Below are positions 32,396-44,449 of a stretch of DNA of 64,000 bases, one piece after another. The stretch's first letter is position 1. Every line of letters starts with the position of its first letter. The translations under genes and the position numbers were made by a program. Source of the stretch: Lamellibrachia satsuma (taxonomy: Eukaryota; Annelida; Polychaeta; Sabellida; Siboglinidae); the NCBI GenBank assembly GCA_033239005.1, contig BSQZ01000009.1, positions 7,861,752 to 7,925,751 on the forward strand. Direction: 5' to 3'. Under the pieces are notes generated by a model, which did not search any database, was not told where the DNA came from, and worked only from the letters and a program-made list of their open reading frames with translations.

Positions 32396-33663
32396 TAAAG
32401 TACAACTGTAACTAATGGCATGTATAGGAAACTAGGTATATGTCATTATTGGTCCCCAGGAAGGTTAACATACCCTGGGAAATTAGGCATTTTCTTAGAA
32501 CAATACCACTACGCAATATCCACAATTCCACAGAGTCACAGCTAGCGCAGTAATTACATTACCATAAACTTGCTCTGTATAATTTATGCAACAAAGATTC
32601 TGCATGTAAACAAACTACTGGCTAACATAAACAAACATAGTAACTGCCTTAGGAGGAAATGAACACCATCAGAAAGATGTACAGATGCAAAGATGCATAT
32701 TTAAGGTATACTGAGTCAAAACGCACCTGCGTGTATATTTGTTGTGTGGTGTGTTTGTAAATTTGTACAATTGTTTGTACATTTGAAAGCATGAACTCGG
32801 TAAACCTACAGCTTCTGCTTGTGGACACAGGTGAATGTCAATGCATGGCTTCATAGCATTAAATCAAGGATTTATTATTCATTTATCTCATCTTGTGTTG
32901 CATGGCTTTTGCCTCTGATATAGACCTGATTAACTCACTGCAAGTTTAAGAAAAATCCAGATTGAAAAAGCATAAATTACACTGTAGAGATCCTGTGAAG
33001 ACAAACAAAAAGAGAAGTACTGTTAACCTTTAGAACACAAAACTTACAGTTTAAAACTTTAAATTCTTTTGTAATTTTTGCATGCTTATTCGCAGACAGC
33101 GGCAGCATTCAAAGAGAGCCTATATTGTAATTATTCCTTGGCATTCCATTGACACATGCACCAACAGGATCCAGCATAAGAGTGATGAATGCATAAATAA
33201 TTTAATATACATTTTTTTGTAATTATCCAAAACAATTATTTCCGAAATTTTACTATAGCGTAAAAATTAAAATGTCAGCACCTGACTTCAGATATCGAGT
33301 CACTCCATCTCTCGGAGCCATGAAACAACTGAACCTTCAAGCCGAGTATTTTGAAAACGTCTCACAAGCAACTAATTCAGGAAGAGTATCCCCAGAGTCA
33401 CTACATGCGAATTTTGCTGCTATCGAGTGCAACTCTTGTCAGTCATTGATATCTCATGAACCAGAATCAATAGTAATAGATATGTATCACAAACAGTAAG
33501 ATGTATCTATCTGTTATGGCACCAATGACCCTGTTGGCTCTAGAACAAGCCTGGCCAACACTACTGAGAGCCACAGTCAGTAGGGAGGATTGAAAGTTGG
33601 ACAGTAATGCTGCTTACTCAGAAACTGTCAAAGGATGAGTGGCAGACCCATTGCTTACAGCCA
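32396..33663. other. Unassigned; one 75-codon frame at 33272
   Basis: No gene can be assigned. The plus-strand frame 33272-33499 begins MSAPDFRYRVTPSLGAMKQL and has an unbiased amino-acid composition and no repeats, so it could be a small exon. It has no domain I recognise and no splice donor exactly at its end. Confidence 0.25.
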
Positions 33664-33830
33664 CATTACTGACATAGACACAGCCCCATCACTGACACAG
33701 AGACGGCCCATCCCTGACACAGAGACAGCCCGTCACTGACACAGAGACAGCCCGACACTGACAAAGACAACCCATCACTCACACAGCCCTTCACTCATGC
33801 AGACACTGCTCTGCCAATGTCTCTAACAAA
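33664..33830. repeat. ~25-bp tandem repeat (CTGACACAGAGACAGCC)
   Basis: Five to seven degenerate units of CACTGACACAGAGACAGCCC are present, the last ones shortened. Confidence 0.85.
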
Positions 33831-34828
33831 GACAGCAATATATATAAACAGGCTTCAGTAATAAATGAAATAACAGTCAAAATCAAGATAAATGTAAATA
33901 TGTTGGAAATGACATTTTCTCCCTGGAGGTAGTGGTTATGTAACACCGTCTGTCATCCTCACTCCTTATGTAACACATGCCATGAACTTAATAATATCAT
34001 TATCTCCATTCAGTCAGAAATTCAGTTCACTCAGTTGTGTAAATGTGTAGCTAACTAATGGATGATGGAATAATTTGAAGCATTGACAGCAGCATGATTG
34101 CGTAGTATCCAGAGAAGTTCATTTGGTATTGGGTTCAATGAGTTTACTGGGATGAAGTGTAGATTGCCTTATATTAGTCATCCTAAGGATAATATCCTGC
34201 CATTTTGGTAAAAACTGTTTTTAATACGACACTACAACAGGTGTATCAAAACTTGTTCCTATGGCCAGTATATCAATGATTTTATCTGTGGTTTTTTGCC
34301 TACCACCACAGTCACAGTACAGAACAATGTAATCACCTAAGTTTAGATTTTATAGATTTTATAAAATAGTTTTGACAAAGATAACCAACACTCTGGGTAG
34401 ACACTGGACTATGTGTCAGAGATAAATTTAATAAAGTGCTTCCAAAGTTGACAACAGTCACAAAAAAATCCAATGGGAAAACTCCAGAACAAACTCTCAC
34501 TCTTAAAAAAATTATATGGAACAAAACCCTAGTACAGAGAAGTTCATATCCCTGGGGATAAACCCTGGTAAAATGGGAAGTACAGATATATAACTTGGTG
34601 ACAGCTACTCTTATCTCCACAGCAGATAAATATAGATGTCGTTCAATAAAATAATAAATAGATAATAAATAAATTTTCATGCACCAAGTTGACAGTGTCG
34701 TTCCAATTATATCACTGGATGTTGTTATCTCCATTGATCAGTAAAACTCCATCTACGCACACAGAAATACATCACAAGTCAATTTAACTGACAAGGCAAT
34801 ATATAGCACATTGTGTCCTTCTGACTTG
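33831..34828. other. Unassigned sequence
   Basis: No gene or element was recognised; the sequence is AT-rich. Confidence 0.4.
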
Positions 34829-34830
34829 CA

Positions 34831-35335
34831 ACCATATCGTAAGAAGGATATAGATACACTTGAACGCATACAAAGGAGAGCAACTAAAATGATTCCAGAA
34901 CTTAGAGACCTTAGTTATGAAGAACGCCTGAAGGAATGTGGTTTAACAACTCTAGAGACAAGGAGGTTAAGAGGAGATCAGATTGAAGTTTTTAAGATAT
35001 TGAATGGGTATGAAAATATTGATAGAAATATGTTTTTCTCACTCAAGAAGGATAGCAGAACTAGAGGACGAGGTAAAATTAGTAAAGGATCAATGTAGAT
35101 TGGACATCAGGAAGCACTCTTTCTCACAGAGGACAATAAATGAATGGAACAAATTGTCTACAGATTGTGTAACTGCTAGCAGCGTGAATATGTTTAAAAA
35201 CAAGGTTAACACATATCTCAGGAGGGCGGGTTATAAGTATATGAACATTATTGGACTCTCGATAAGCCAATGGCTTCCTTGTCCACTTGCCATTTGGGCC
35301 TTTGGCTTGGATGGCAAATCTTGTTAAACTGGATA
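34831..35335 (+). mobile_element. CR1-like 3' fragment
   Basis: Starts at ACCATATCGTAAGAAGGATA and runs through the RT C-terminus and 3' UTR to GGATGGCAAATCTTGTTAAA. Two overlapping frames (34811-35098 and 35004-35327) give the RT tail with one frame break. It is very close to the full-length copy at 11.9-16.5 kb, so it is a recent 5'-truncated insertion. Confidence 0.92.
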
Positions 35336-36505
35336 TGAGCCACAGAACTATTGTCAGACCTTGTGCTTTGCCAGAGACATTATTTAATAATACATTTGCA
35401 AACAATATTATATTAATTTGTAAACACGTAATAACTAAATTTGTATCTTACCATATAAATACTTTCTTATAATTATTAAATTTTTAATACCGCTCATTGA
35501 TTTTTTATTAATTTAAAACCTGTATTTGCCAGTATGAATTTATTTAACTTTAATGATCAATTACTGTACTCGTATATTTACTGCATGAACTGAAGAAAGA
35601 GTGGTTAAAGACTCTAGGAAAGAGCCTTTTAGAAAGTTCCTTACATTTATTATGTTATGCACTCAGCAAACTTTTAAATGATCTCAGTTCCGGGTATAAA
35701 TTTGCATTCTTCCTGCCATTTATTGTTGGCAGCTTGTAAATCCTACAGCTAGCATCAGAGATTCAGACAGATTGTTGACTATCAGTCTTAGCTGACCAAT
35801 AGCCATGTACGTTATATACACTGTATCAACCACTGATTACAACATCGATTATTGCAAATGCATCACACAATGATATCACAATATCAATGCTACATCTATG
35901 TTCAACCATAATCCAATTTGCAAACCATCATGTTAGATTATCATATTCGCTTTACAGTCGATAGAAAACAACAAGAGCAATTCAACCACTTCATAACTGA
36001 GTTAATATTTTATTGACCGAGTACACAGGCTCGAACAAGGACGTCCATCACAATCAGCAACAAATGTCCCCTCTTACTGCCTCCCTCTTTCATGTTTTCC
36101 TCGTTTCCCATGACACTCCTTCGCACATTCCATTTGTCAACTGGGCTTGACTAAATCACTTGCCCTAGCGTGGCATCTAAGAAGTGTGATGGTCCAAAAC
36201 GACAGCGAGAGAATGAAACATGATTGCAGCGGTGACACCAACACCTATCCATCCAATCAACAGTGCAAATACATAGAAACGCTGATTAAATTACAGCAAA
36301 ACATTAACAGTTTACCTGGGAATGGAGCCAAACTGGCAGTTCGTCTTTGAGCCGGTCGATGGCGTAATGCAATTTACGGGCCTTTACTTATCAGATTGTG
36401 CACAGACACATTGATAAAATCAGTCACTCTGGTGGTAAAATGTGTCTGAGTGAAATTTCGAGGAAAACATTAACAGATTGTTCTGACACAGCAAATATAA
36501 AGATT
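35336..36505. other. Unassigned sequence
   Basis: No gene was recognised. A 67-codon plus-strand frame at 36147-36350 has no known domain. Confidence 0.4.
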
Positions 36506-36725
36506 AGTATTAGGACAGCAGGGAAGGAGAAATGGGAATGAGGAGAGGGAGAAATGGGAATGGAGAGAAAGGGAGAAATGGGAATGAAGGGAGAGGGAGA
36601 AATGGAAATGAAGATGGGAAGTAGACAGAATGGATTATTAGTGGGACATAACGAAAGGAAGACACAGTAGGTAAGAGGAAATAAGGGAGATAGAGGGAAG
36701 AGGATGGGTGAATGTGCAGAACAGG
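36506..36725. repeat. GA-rich tract with GGGAGAAATGGGAATG units
   Basis: A purine-rich stretch contains about four copies of GGGAGAAATGGGAATG at 36530-36610, then an irregular GA-rich tail. Confidence 0.75.
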
Positions 36726-36754
36726 GAAGAATAAGTATGAACCCTTAGCAAAAA

Positions 36755-37140
36755 AATATACAGAATTGCATAATAATTGTATAGAAATCCATAGAAATAT
36801 ATAGAATTTTACAGAGTATATTGGAATGTTTTATTGAAAAGTACAGGGTGTATAGAATAAGTATTACAGATTCTATAGAAATAGTTTACGTTTACTTCAA
36901 TTGACCACAGATTTCTATATAATTTGATAGAATTATGCAGAATGTAGCCGAATATTGTATAGAAAACCTTGGAAACTACAAATTCTATAGCCATGTCTGC
37001 AAAAATCCAATAGAATATTCACACACAAAATTGTACAGAATATTCTATAAAAATTATATAGAGTGTTTTCTGAATTCTACACAATCGTGTCTACAAAACT
37101 CCTACAGAATATTCTATAAAAAATTCTATAGATTTTTTTG
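36755..37140. repeat. TATAGAATT-rich degenerate repeat
   Basis: Many imperfect copies of ATAGAATT and ACAGAATATTCTATA occur in both orientations over about 380 bases. The Tyr/Phe/Asn-rich frames in it are artefacts. Confidence 0.6.
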
Positions 37141-37810
37141 CTCAATTAATGGAAATGAGGGGGAAATAGAGGATGAATATGAGAGGGCATGAGGATGAGT
37201 GAGTTGTGGGTGAGAAGGAGGGGTAGGTAGGTTCATGGGAGGCAGAGGAAGATCAGGAGCTTAAGGATCTGAATGATGATAAGACAGATGGACTGGGAAA
37301 TAGTGGACCACAAGGGTGTGCTGGGGAAGGCATAGTAAGGAGTGAGAAAGGCAATGGTACTAGGAGGATTAATATATTACATCTGTCTTCCTATTAATTC
37401 AACACACCATGTATTAAACCATTTGTAATATGTATGTCTGTCTGTCTGTCCAGCCATCAGTGTGTTTGTCCATCTGTTGGTTTACCCAGCTGTCCATTCA
37501 TATGTCTTTGTGTCCAGGTGCATGCATGCATGCCTGCCTGCCTGCACTCTACTTGGCATAGGTCTACAATCCATTTGTCTTGAAAGAGCTTCCCACAGTA
37601 TTCATGTGTATCAAGTATATATCTAAGACGACACAATCTCACAAACAGCGCCACCTAGATTGGCTAATACTACTTTTGGGTAATCATAAGATGGCAACAA
37701 TTTGTTTGAGCAAACATTTTAACATTGATTGATGTATTCCAATCTGTGGGAATGGGAACAGTACAAGTACGTAAACACAACATATTTGAGAAGATAGTTT
37801 TGCCCATTTC

Positions 37811-37814
<4 letters not shown>
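37141..37814. other. Unassigned sequence
   Basis: No gene was recognised. A short (TGTC)n run lies at 37436-37451 and a (GCAT/GCCT)n run at about 37520-37545. Confidence 0.45.

Positions 37815-37902
<88 letters not shown>
37815..37902. repeat. (TA)n microsatellite, 88 bp
   Basis: Uninterrupted TA dinucleotides. Confidence 0.97.
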
Positions 37903-37906
<4 letters not shown>

Positions 37907-39503
37907 GTGTAAAGGATCAGATAGTGTAAATCAGTAAGTTTCTCTTCTTTGTCAAGGGTTCTCCCACCCAAGTTACTGCGGTTCTACAATTCCACCACTG
38001 ACGATATAAAACACACAACGCCTATCTGTTCTTTCCACACAGTTAACAAAGAAGCACACTGAAGTTGCCAAGCAGCAGCACAAATAGTGGTCTTCTTGGG
38101 CCGATGGCTAAAGCCCTCGGGCAATAAACCACAGAATCTTTACAAAAATCAATTTCCCTAAAGAGCGACACTCCCAGCAGATCAATCGTGCTGGTGCAAT
38201 ATTGCCACAATCCAGGAGCATCTCTGGCACCCGGCTGCAGATAATCTCCAGCCTCGGTCACTTGATTTCTGACATACATCATTTCTCAAACAACATTTCC
38301 TGGCTTGACCACAGGGAATATCCAATTTCCAGGAAGCAGGCTAATCATCAGTTATTCTGTTCCGTGGGTTCATAATCATCCATTAATGATCAAAAGGGAA
38401 GATGGTGCACATATGATTAGAAATGTTTATTGTTGATTAGTTTACAATTTCTGATATTCCTATTACAGTGGTTTCCATTTTCATAGACATCTCCATCACC
38501 ATACACTATGTAACGCCTAGTATATGGAGGTAGAAGTTGATGGGGCTTATTTATTATGTTAAAACAGGTGAAGTCATATCTTGATATTATAACAATTATT
38601 ACCAGCTATGCTTTGATAATATGGCACATGTATTTTTAATGTTACACACAGATTTGTCATAACCATACAAATTCTTACATACATATACATCCTAGAGTGT
38701 AGTAAACAATACACTGTACAGCATTTAACTAATTGCAATCAATGGTTCATCCAAATTGGAAACCAATTTGAATGCATTAATCTCCTGTCAGCTATCAAGT
38801 TGACAAATCCACTGGCCTTACTTGATAATTCCCATAGTACGTTATGGATGATAAACCTTGTTAATGTTCTTTCTCTACCAACAACTGTCTACAGGAGGCA
38901 ACATAAAATACAGCCCACTTTCTGACCACCATTGTTACCTGTAACTTAATCATTATTGTAGTTCTAACTAGAACATGCAATCGTTGAAAACTTTCCTGAG
39001 TAACAGTTTGGAGAAATGTCCTCAAAACTGTTTCGATAACTTTGAATAATAAGGTACATGGAATGTAAGTCTCGTGACCTAGTTTTAGTGTAGAGTCCAC
39101 TGGCAATCTCGGTTATTTTGATGCCTGTGTAAAGAATAGGATTATATTTTGTTTTTGGGTGTACTCACAGAACTGACGCCAAACTATGTAAATATTTATA
39201 GTTTCAGACCGATGAAAAGATGTTAAAGGTTTTGAGAAGCTTTATATATGAGAATGTTCACGGTAATCATTCAAGTTATTTACAACTGGATACCATGTAT
39301 TATCGCTCGAGCACTGCCAGCATAGCAAAATCTTTATGCATAGCAAATCTGTTTACTTTACTCAAAACAGTCCGTTTGATGGCATGAGCTTTGTGGGCTT
39401 ATGTGCATTTAGACACCTTGTTAGGCATAAATATTTATCGACTGATTCCACACATCTAAATGAATTAAAATACTTAGACTACAAATGTAGGTCTTCTACT
39501 GAC
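37903..39503. other. Unassigned sequence
   Basis: No gene can be assigned. A 79-codon minus-strand frame at 38043-38282 has a fairly ordinary composition but no recognised domain. Confidence 0.35.
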
Positions 39504-39509
39504 ATCAGT

Positions 39510-39792
39510 GGGGCGCGATAGCATACCTGTGAGAATGCTGGACTCTCAATCGAGAGAACCCGGTTTCAAATCACCAGTTCACTCAGCTGCATAAATGAGT
39601 ACCTGGAAATACAGACAGTGGTGGATATGTGAACAAATAGTCTTCGTGCAGTAACTGCAGCATGGCTGAATGCTTCGAGAGTAGTTGAAATGGCCTTGGA
39701 ATGAACATATCTGCCAGGGGGTGAAGTGTGAAGTGCCTTGAGCAGTCCTAAGGACTGGATACCGCGCTATATAAGAACTTACCTTTACCTTT
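39510..39792 (+). mobile_element. tRNA-derived SINE
   Basis: The head is tRNA-like, with an A-box-like TAGCATACCTG at 39519 and a B-box GGTTTCAAATC at 39562. A body that includes GCAGCATGGCTGAATGCTTC follows, then a 3' end with GCGCTATATAAGAACTTACC and a (CCTTTA)n-like tail. ATCAGT at 39504-39509 and 39793-39798 is a candidate short target duplication. The GCGCTATATAA tail resembles the LINE-derived tails of other aquatic-animal SINEs. It is transcribed, if at all, by RNA polymerase III. Confidence 0.85.
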
Positions 39793-39892
39793 ATCAGTAA
39801 GAAACTGGTGCTCAAGCCCTGCACATAGCAGGTATACTACTGCCACTGGTGGTCAACTAAATTCAGACTTGAACTCTGGTAACCTCAGGAAA

Positions 39893-40222
39893 GTAAAGGT
39901 AAGTTCTTATATAGCGCTGTATCCAGTCCTTGGGACTGTTCAAAGTGCTTTACACTTCACCCCTGGCAGACCTGTTCATTCCAACGCCTTCTAGACTTAT
40001 ATGAGAAGCATTCAGCCATGCTGCAATTACTGCGCAAAGGCTCTTTGTTCACATATATCCACCTCTGTCTGTAGCCAGGTATTCATTTATACAGCTGAGT
40101 GAACTGTGGCAATGTGGGATGAACAAAATTGCCAATGCTTCAAATGGCAGCAAGAGGATTCGAACCCAGGTTCTCTCAACTGAGAGTCCAATGTTCTAAC
40201 CACTCCACCACCAAGCCCCGCC
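39893..40222 (-). mobile_element. tRNA-derived SINE, inverted copy
   Basis: On the minus strand the head begins GGCGGGGCTTGGTGGTGG, with TGGAGTGGTTAGAAC as A box and GGGTTCGAATCC as B box, better preserved than in the plus copy. The body and the tail (AGCGCTATATAAGAACTTAC then CTTTACTTTCC) match the copy 100 bp away in the opposite orientation. This copy is about 45 bp longer near the head-body junction. Confidence 0.9.
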
Positions 40223-42142
40223 AGGAACACATCTGCAAACAAAAGTGCTTCGCCTTTTTGTACCGTAATTCCTTATTAGAAGATTCACCTACCAGAGTAT
40301 TGAAGATTGTAGTTTTGCTGTACTCTGTGGGTGTGTCTGAATGCGTGACATGATAGACGTCTTCGTTACGGAGGTTCCCACAGCACAGTCTCCCTGTCAA
40401 CATGGTCCGTACTTTGCAATAACACTGCCAGTCAGTCACATGCTGGCATCTCAGCTGTTGGGTGTAGTTTGTTTACAGACTTCCCGGACTGACCCGTGTA
40501 ATCCAGGCAGTGTTACAGCAAGCCGACAAGGCTACCATGCACAGGTAGCATAGCCTGTCATAACTGTCTCTATTTCCAGTGCAACCATCAGTGATTTTAA
40601 ATGTTTACGGAGCCACCATTCCTATGAACCGTAGTGACAATTAGTGGTCACAAGAAGAACACTTCTCTACGAAATATTGTACCTGTTCTCTATAAAATGC
40701 AGTACAGGCGTGCCTGAATGTTTTTTATATAAAGATACAGCCAGCCACTGGAAAATGTCTATCATAATAATATGGTTTTATGGCTCTATCTATTTTCTAC
40801 TCCTGCAATTAGAGCTCTCTGGAAATGCAGAAATGTTTACAATCTATGGAGTTCCACAGATGTCAACTGATTGAGTATAAAATAAAATCATAATGATATC
40901 ACATTTACCTAAATGTATTTGCTTCAAACAGTAGAATTTCTACCCATACTGTGATGGCTGCACACACTTTCTCCACGTTATGACCAATAAATGTGTTCTG
41001 CTGATCTACAGGCATATAAAATGTAAACATGCTCCGTCGTATGCATGTAATCCTTGTTTAATTCTGCATCTTCGGTCAATGAAGCCATCACAGAGGCCTT
41101 GATGAGGACCGATCGCAATGAAGTCATTGAACAGACCTCCATCTGGTCAGGTTTATTATCCTCCACATATGATAGTTAGTCTCCATGGGGATATATATCC
41201 GACAGAACTGCTTAAGATTCTGCTCAAGCACACAAGTCCATGGTGAGAATGAGTTCCACACGACTGCCTCCACTATCACTGGCCGTTTACTTCTCGTAGT
41301 TTCTCCGAGTCTTTCTTGATCATGTCGTTACTATGTTCTATGGCACCTGGGATGTGTTTGGCGGTGGCAGGATGTTCCGCTTCATGGATGATGGAGGGTC
41401 TTCACTGCAGACCTGCCAACAGCCCATGCTGATCCCATCAAAGATGTCAACAGGCCGACTTGCTGATTGAAAGAACAAACAACGAAGAAAGGAAACCCTG
41501 GCTTAGATCACACACAACTCTGCCCCAGAGAGCTCCCACCCTCCTGGTTGTTGGCGTAGGTCCTAACTCCACTGACTGCCCCTGGCAACACTTAACTCAC
41601 ACGTTGTGTTCACAGCACACCTTGCTCCCATCCACCTCGACTCATCACTGCCATGCTACGTCACTGACAAACTGGCATCATATCATTTTATTACAGCTAT
41701 TTCTGTCACATTGCCAAAGGTATACTTTTTATTGTAGCCCTAGAGCTGGAGGATAAACGATACCTGTACAAAAACGTTGCAATGCTCCAAGCACTGCCAG
41801 TGTCAGCAGTAATAAACTCTAGCAACTTTAGCTGCAAAAAAAGGTACGTATTTTTGGCTATCTTCATTCCTTTGCCAATTTATTATTGAAATGACATCTG
41901 AGAATGGTGTAAGTAAGAATGCCAGGATATTCCGTAATGCCATCAGTCAATATTCACATTCCCTGACTGACAGTTCTTTTCTGGTTACTTTTCATCTATT
42001 CCTCATATGTGCTATATACGTAATTTTTTTCAAACATTTATTGGCCCACAATGCTTGACTCATCTACCTTGAGTTTTGACGACAAATCTCACTCCTGGTT
42101 TCGTTTTCTTAACTGCTCAAAGCCATAATTGTGGAATTATGT
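40223..42142. other. Unassigned sequence
   Basis: No gene was recognised. Open frames such as 41460-41756 have no known domain. Confidence 0.35.
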
Positions 42143-42150
42143 CTGTGTAT

Positions 42151-43043
42151 CAGACCTGGGGCCGAAGTACTCAGTACTCATGTACTCGAGTACATTTTTG
42201 AAGTACTCGTACTCATAGAAATTATGGTCATGTACTTGTACTCGTATTCAATGTACTCAGATTTTACGAGTACATTACAAGTACATCCGAGTACTTTTTC
42301 AATGATATTGTGAAAATTATTTAATTTCTTATTTTCAAATCATTAACAACTACAATTAAAAAGTATGGTAGCAAATTGTATTATCTGCATATGAATCAAA
42401 TAAAAAATATTTTTTTTTTGCATGCATCTCAGCTGAGTTATATATGTTTTCTAATACAGGATCATTAAAAGCACTTTTATTATGTAAATTCTATTGCAAT
42501 AACCATGATATTAATTGCAATGTAATAGCCCCTGATTTGTAATAATTATTATTGTTACATTTAGTAGATGTGGTTTAATTTTTACTCGGTGATGATGAGT
42601 TTTCACAAAGGCTTCGCTTCAAGAGACAGCATCTTTTGATTCTTATCCCAGTCAGAAACCCCTAGTTCATATCCACAGTTGTGCTAGTTTGGTCCCAAAC
42701 ATAGAGGTTTTTTTTACAGTTTTCCTTATAAAAAGTGTGATCAACTGCCAAACTCTTCCTGAATTATATAAATTAATTCACAATGTTTATTTTAAAAATA
42801 CGTTATTATTACTATACAGAGTTACTATAATATCATGCAAGATGTCCGGTACTTGTACTCAAGGAAATGTACTCGTACTCAGCTTTGAGCAATGTACTCG
42901 TACTCAGCCATCACCAATGTACTCGTACTCAGCCATCACCAATGTACTCGTACTCAGCCATCACCAATGTACTCGTACTCAGCCATCACCAATGTACTCG
43001 TACTCGTACTTTACCCATGAAAATGTATTCGACCCCAGGTCTG
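42151..43043. mobile_element. hAT-type element with TACTCG arrays
   Basis: The element begins CAGACCTGGGGCCGAA and ends TTCGACCCCAGGTCTG, inverted ends with one mismatch in 16. The 8-bp target duplication CTGTGTAT (42143-42150 and 43044-43051) is perfect. Both subterminal regions are packed with GTACTCG/CGAGTAC words, likely transposase-binding sites. The right side holds a clean 25-bp tandem array of AATGTACTCGTACTCAGCCA followed by TCACC (about 42888-43010). The AT-rich middle has no transposase, so the element is non-autonomous and, judging by the intact duplication, fairly recent. Confidence 0.9.
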
Positions 43044-43051
43044 CTGTGTAT

Positions 43052-44165
43052 ATCATTATCAGCTCGGTAAACGTGATGAAGGCTTCATTTCACAGCAGAT
43101 ATTTTTAGAACATTTCTATCATAAAAAAGAAGCTATAACAAGTTGTTCTAGTTTCAACACATTGTATGAAAAAGATATATAAGCATTATATTATTGATTA
43201 TATACACGCATAAATTGTGAAACACATTCTAGCATTAACATTAGTCACACATTTAAGACTTATTTTTCTTTCAACAGGTACTCATAGAATTTGTCAGCAT
43301 CAATTTGTCAGGCAGCGTCAAGTGCTCAGAGCAATGTGCATAATTTAATTTTTATCATGACTACATTATATTTTATTACTATAGCTTCGCAGATACTGCC
43401 AGGTACTTCAACAATTATTAACTGCTGCCAGATGTTTTAAAGATTGAGCTCTATATAAAAATGCTTATTTACATTACATTACATAATTAATTCACACTTA
43501 CTATTGTGAACATAAAGCAACTCTCTTAAAGTATGCAGAAATGGATGAAAAACGTGTGTACTAAACAATTAATATATTGTTAATGGACCCATCTGGTTTA
43601 GTTGGGCACAATAACTATTGTGAACAATGGTGATTTGTCATCCCATTTAAATTTAATTATTTATTATTGTTAGTATTATTTTTAACTTATTTATATTTTT
43701 AAAGTATTAATATTTGTAACTTATTTATAATTTTTTTTTACCTTTTTAACTTATTTATATTTTTGACATAACAATATATATTTATATGTGCATGTATATG
43801 GGTTTTTACCTGAAATGAAAGTATTCGTTATACAATTAATGCCTTCACAAGGGTCACGTGTCAAGAGACAGAAGAATTACCTGAGATTGGCAGTGGTCTC
43901 TAACATTGCTGCGTGCTCGTGATTCTTTTCTCTGTTCATCTCTTGCTATGAACGCTAAAAAACAGAATTCATCTTAAATTGGGCAAACAAATACCAGTTG
44001 ATTCACCAGTAGGTTAACTTGAAGAAGAGACTACTATGTGCATTCAAGAGATCTAATAAAAATTATTTTAATGTTGCAATCCGACTTGAAATACACATCT
44101 AACTATTCTGTAAAGAAAAATTAAATTCACTTGTGTGATAACTTAAAAAATTAAATATTGTCTGG
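43052..44165. other. Unassigned AT-rich sequence
   Basis: No gene was recognised. Bases 43640-43790 carry repeated AACTTATTTATATTTTT words. Confidence 0.45.
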
Positions 44166-44184
44166 TTGTTGCATGCATGGTGGT

Positions 44185-44440
44185 ATGCGTGCGTGCAAGC
44201 GTGGCCATGTTCTCTGCATGAACAGGAATAGCCTTCCTCACACCACTCTCAAATGGACACCACCTATAAAAAAGCAGCAGACCACTGGGCACCTGGAAAG
44301 GACTGTTGAAGAAGATATGAGGACGGCTGTGAAGACATGGATGGAACTTGACTGGCTCGCACAAGACCGTGCTGATTGGAGGTTTGTTGACACCTTATAC
44401 TTGAGTGAGAAAAAAAGAGGGCGGAGTGAGAGTCAGTTGA
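44185..44440 (+). mobile_element. LINE ORF2 C-terminal fragment
   Basis: A plus-strand frame reads RGHVLCMNRNSLPHTTLKWT, a disturbed stretch, then RTVEEDMRTAVKTWMELDW and LAQDRADWRFVDTL. This is the C-terminal signature of a widespread LINE family (WTPP-G-R ... RTVEE-M ... W--L--LAQDR--WR-FV). A one-base slip near 44285 puts the RPLGTWK part into another frame. It is a dead, 5'-truncated fragment. Confidence 0.75.
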
Positions 44441-44449
44441 AACATTGAA

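Noticed and set aside
39510..39582. A genuine tRNA gene was considered at the SINE head
   Set aside because: The tRNA-like part is imperfect, continues into a shared SINE body, and the same body and tail recur at 40.2 and 26 kb.
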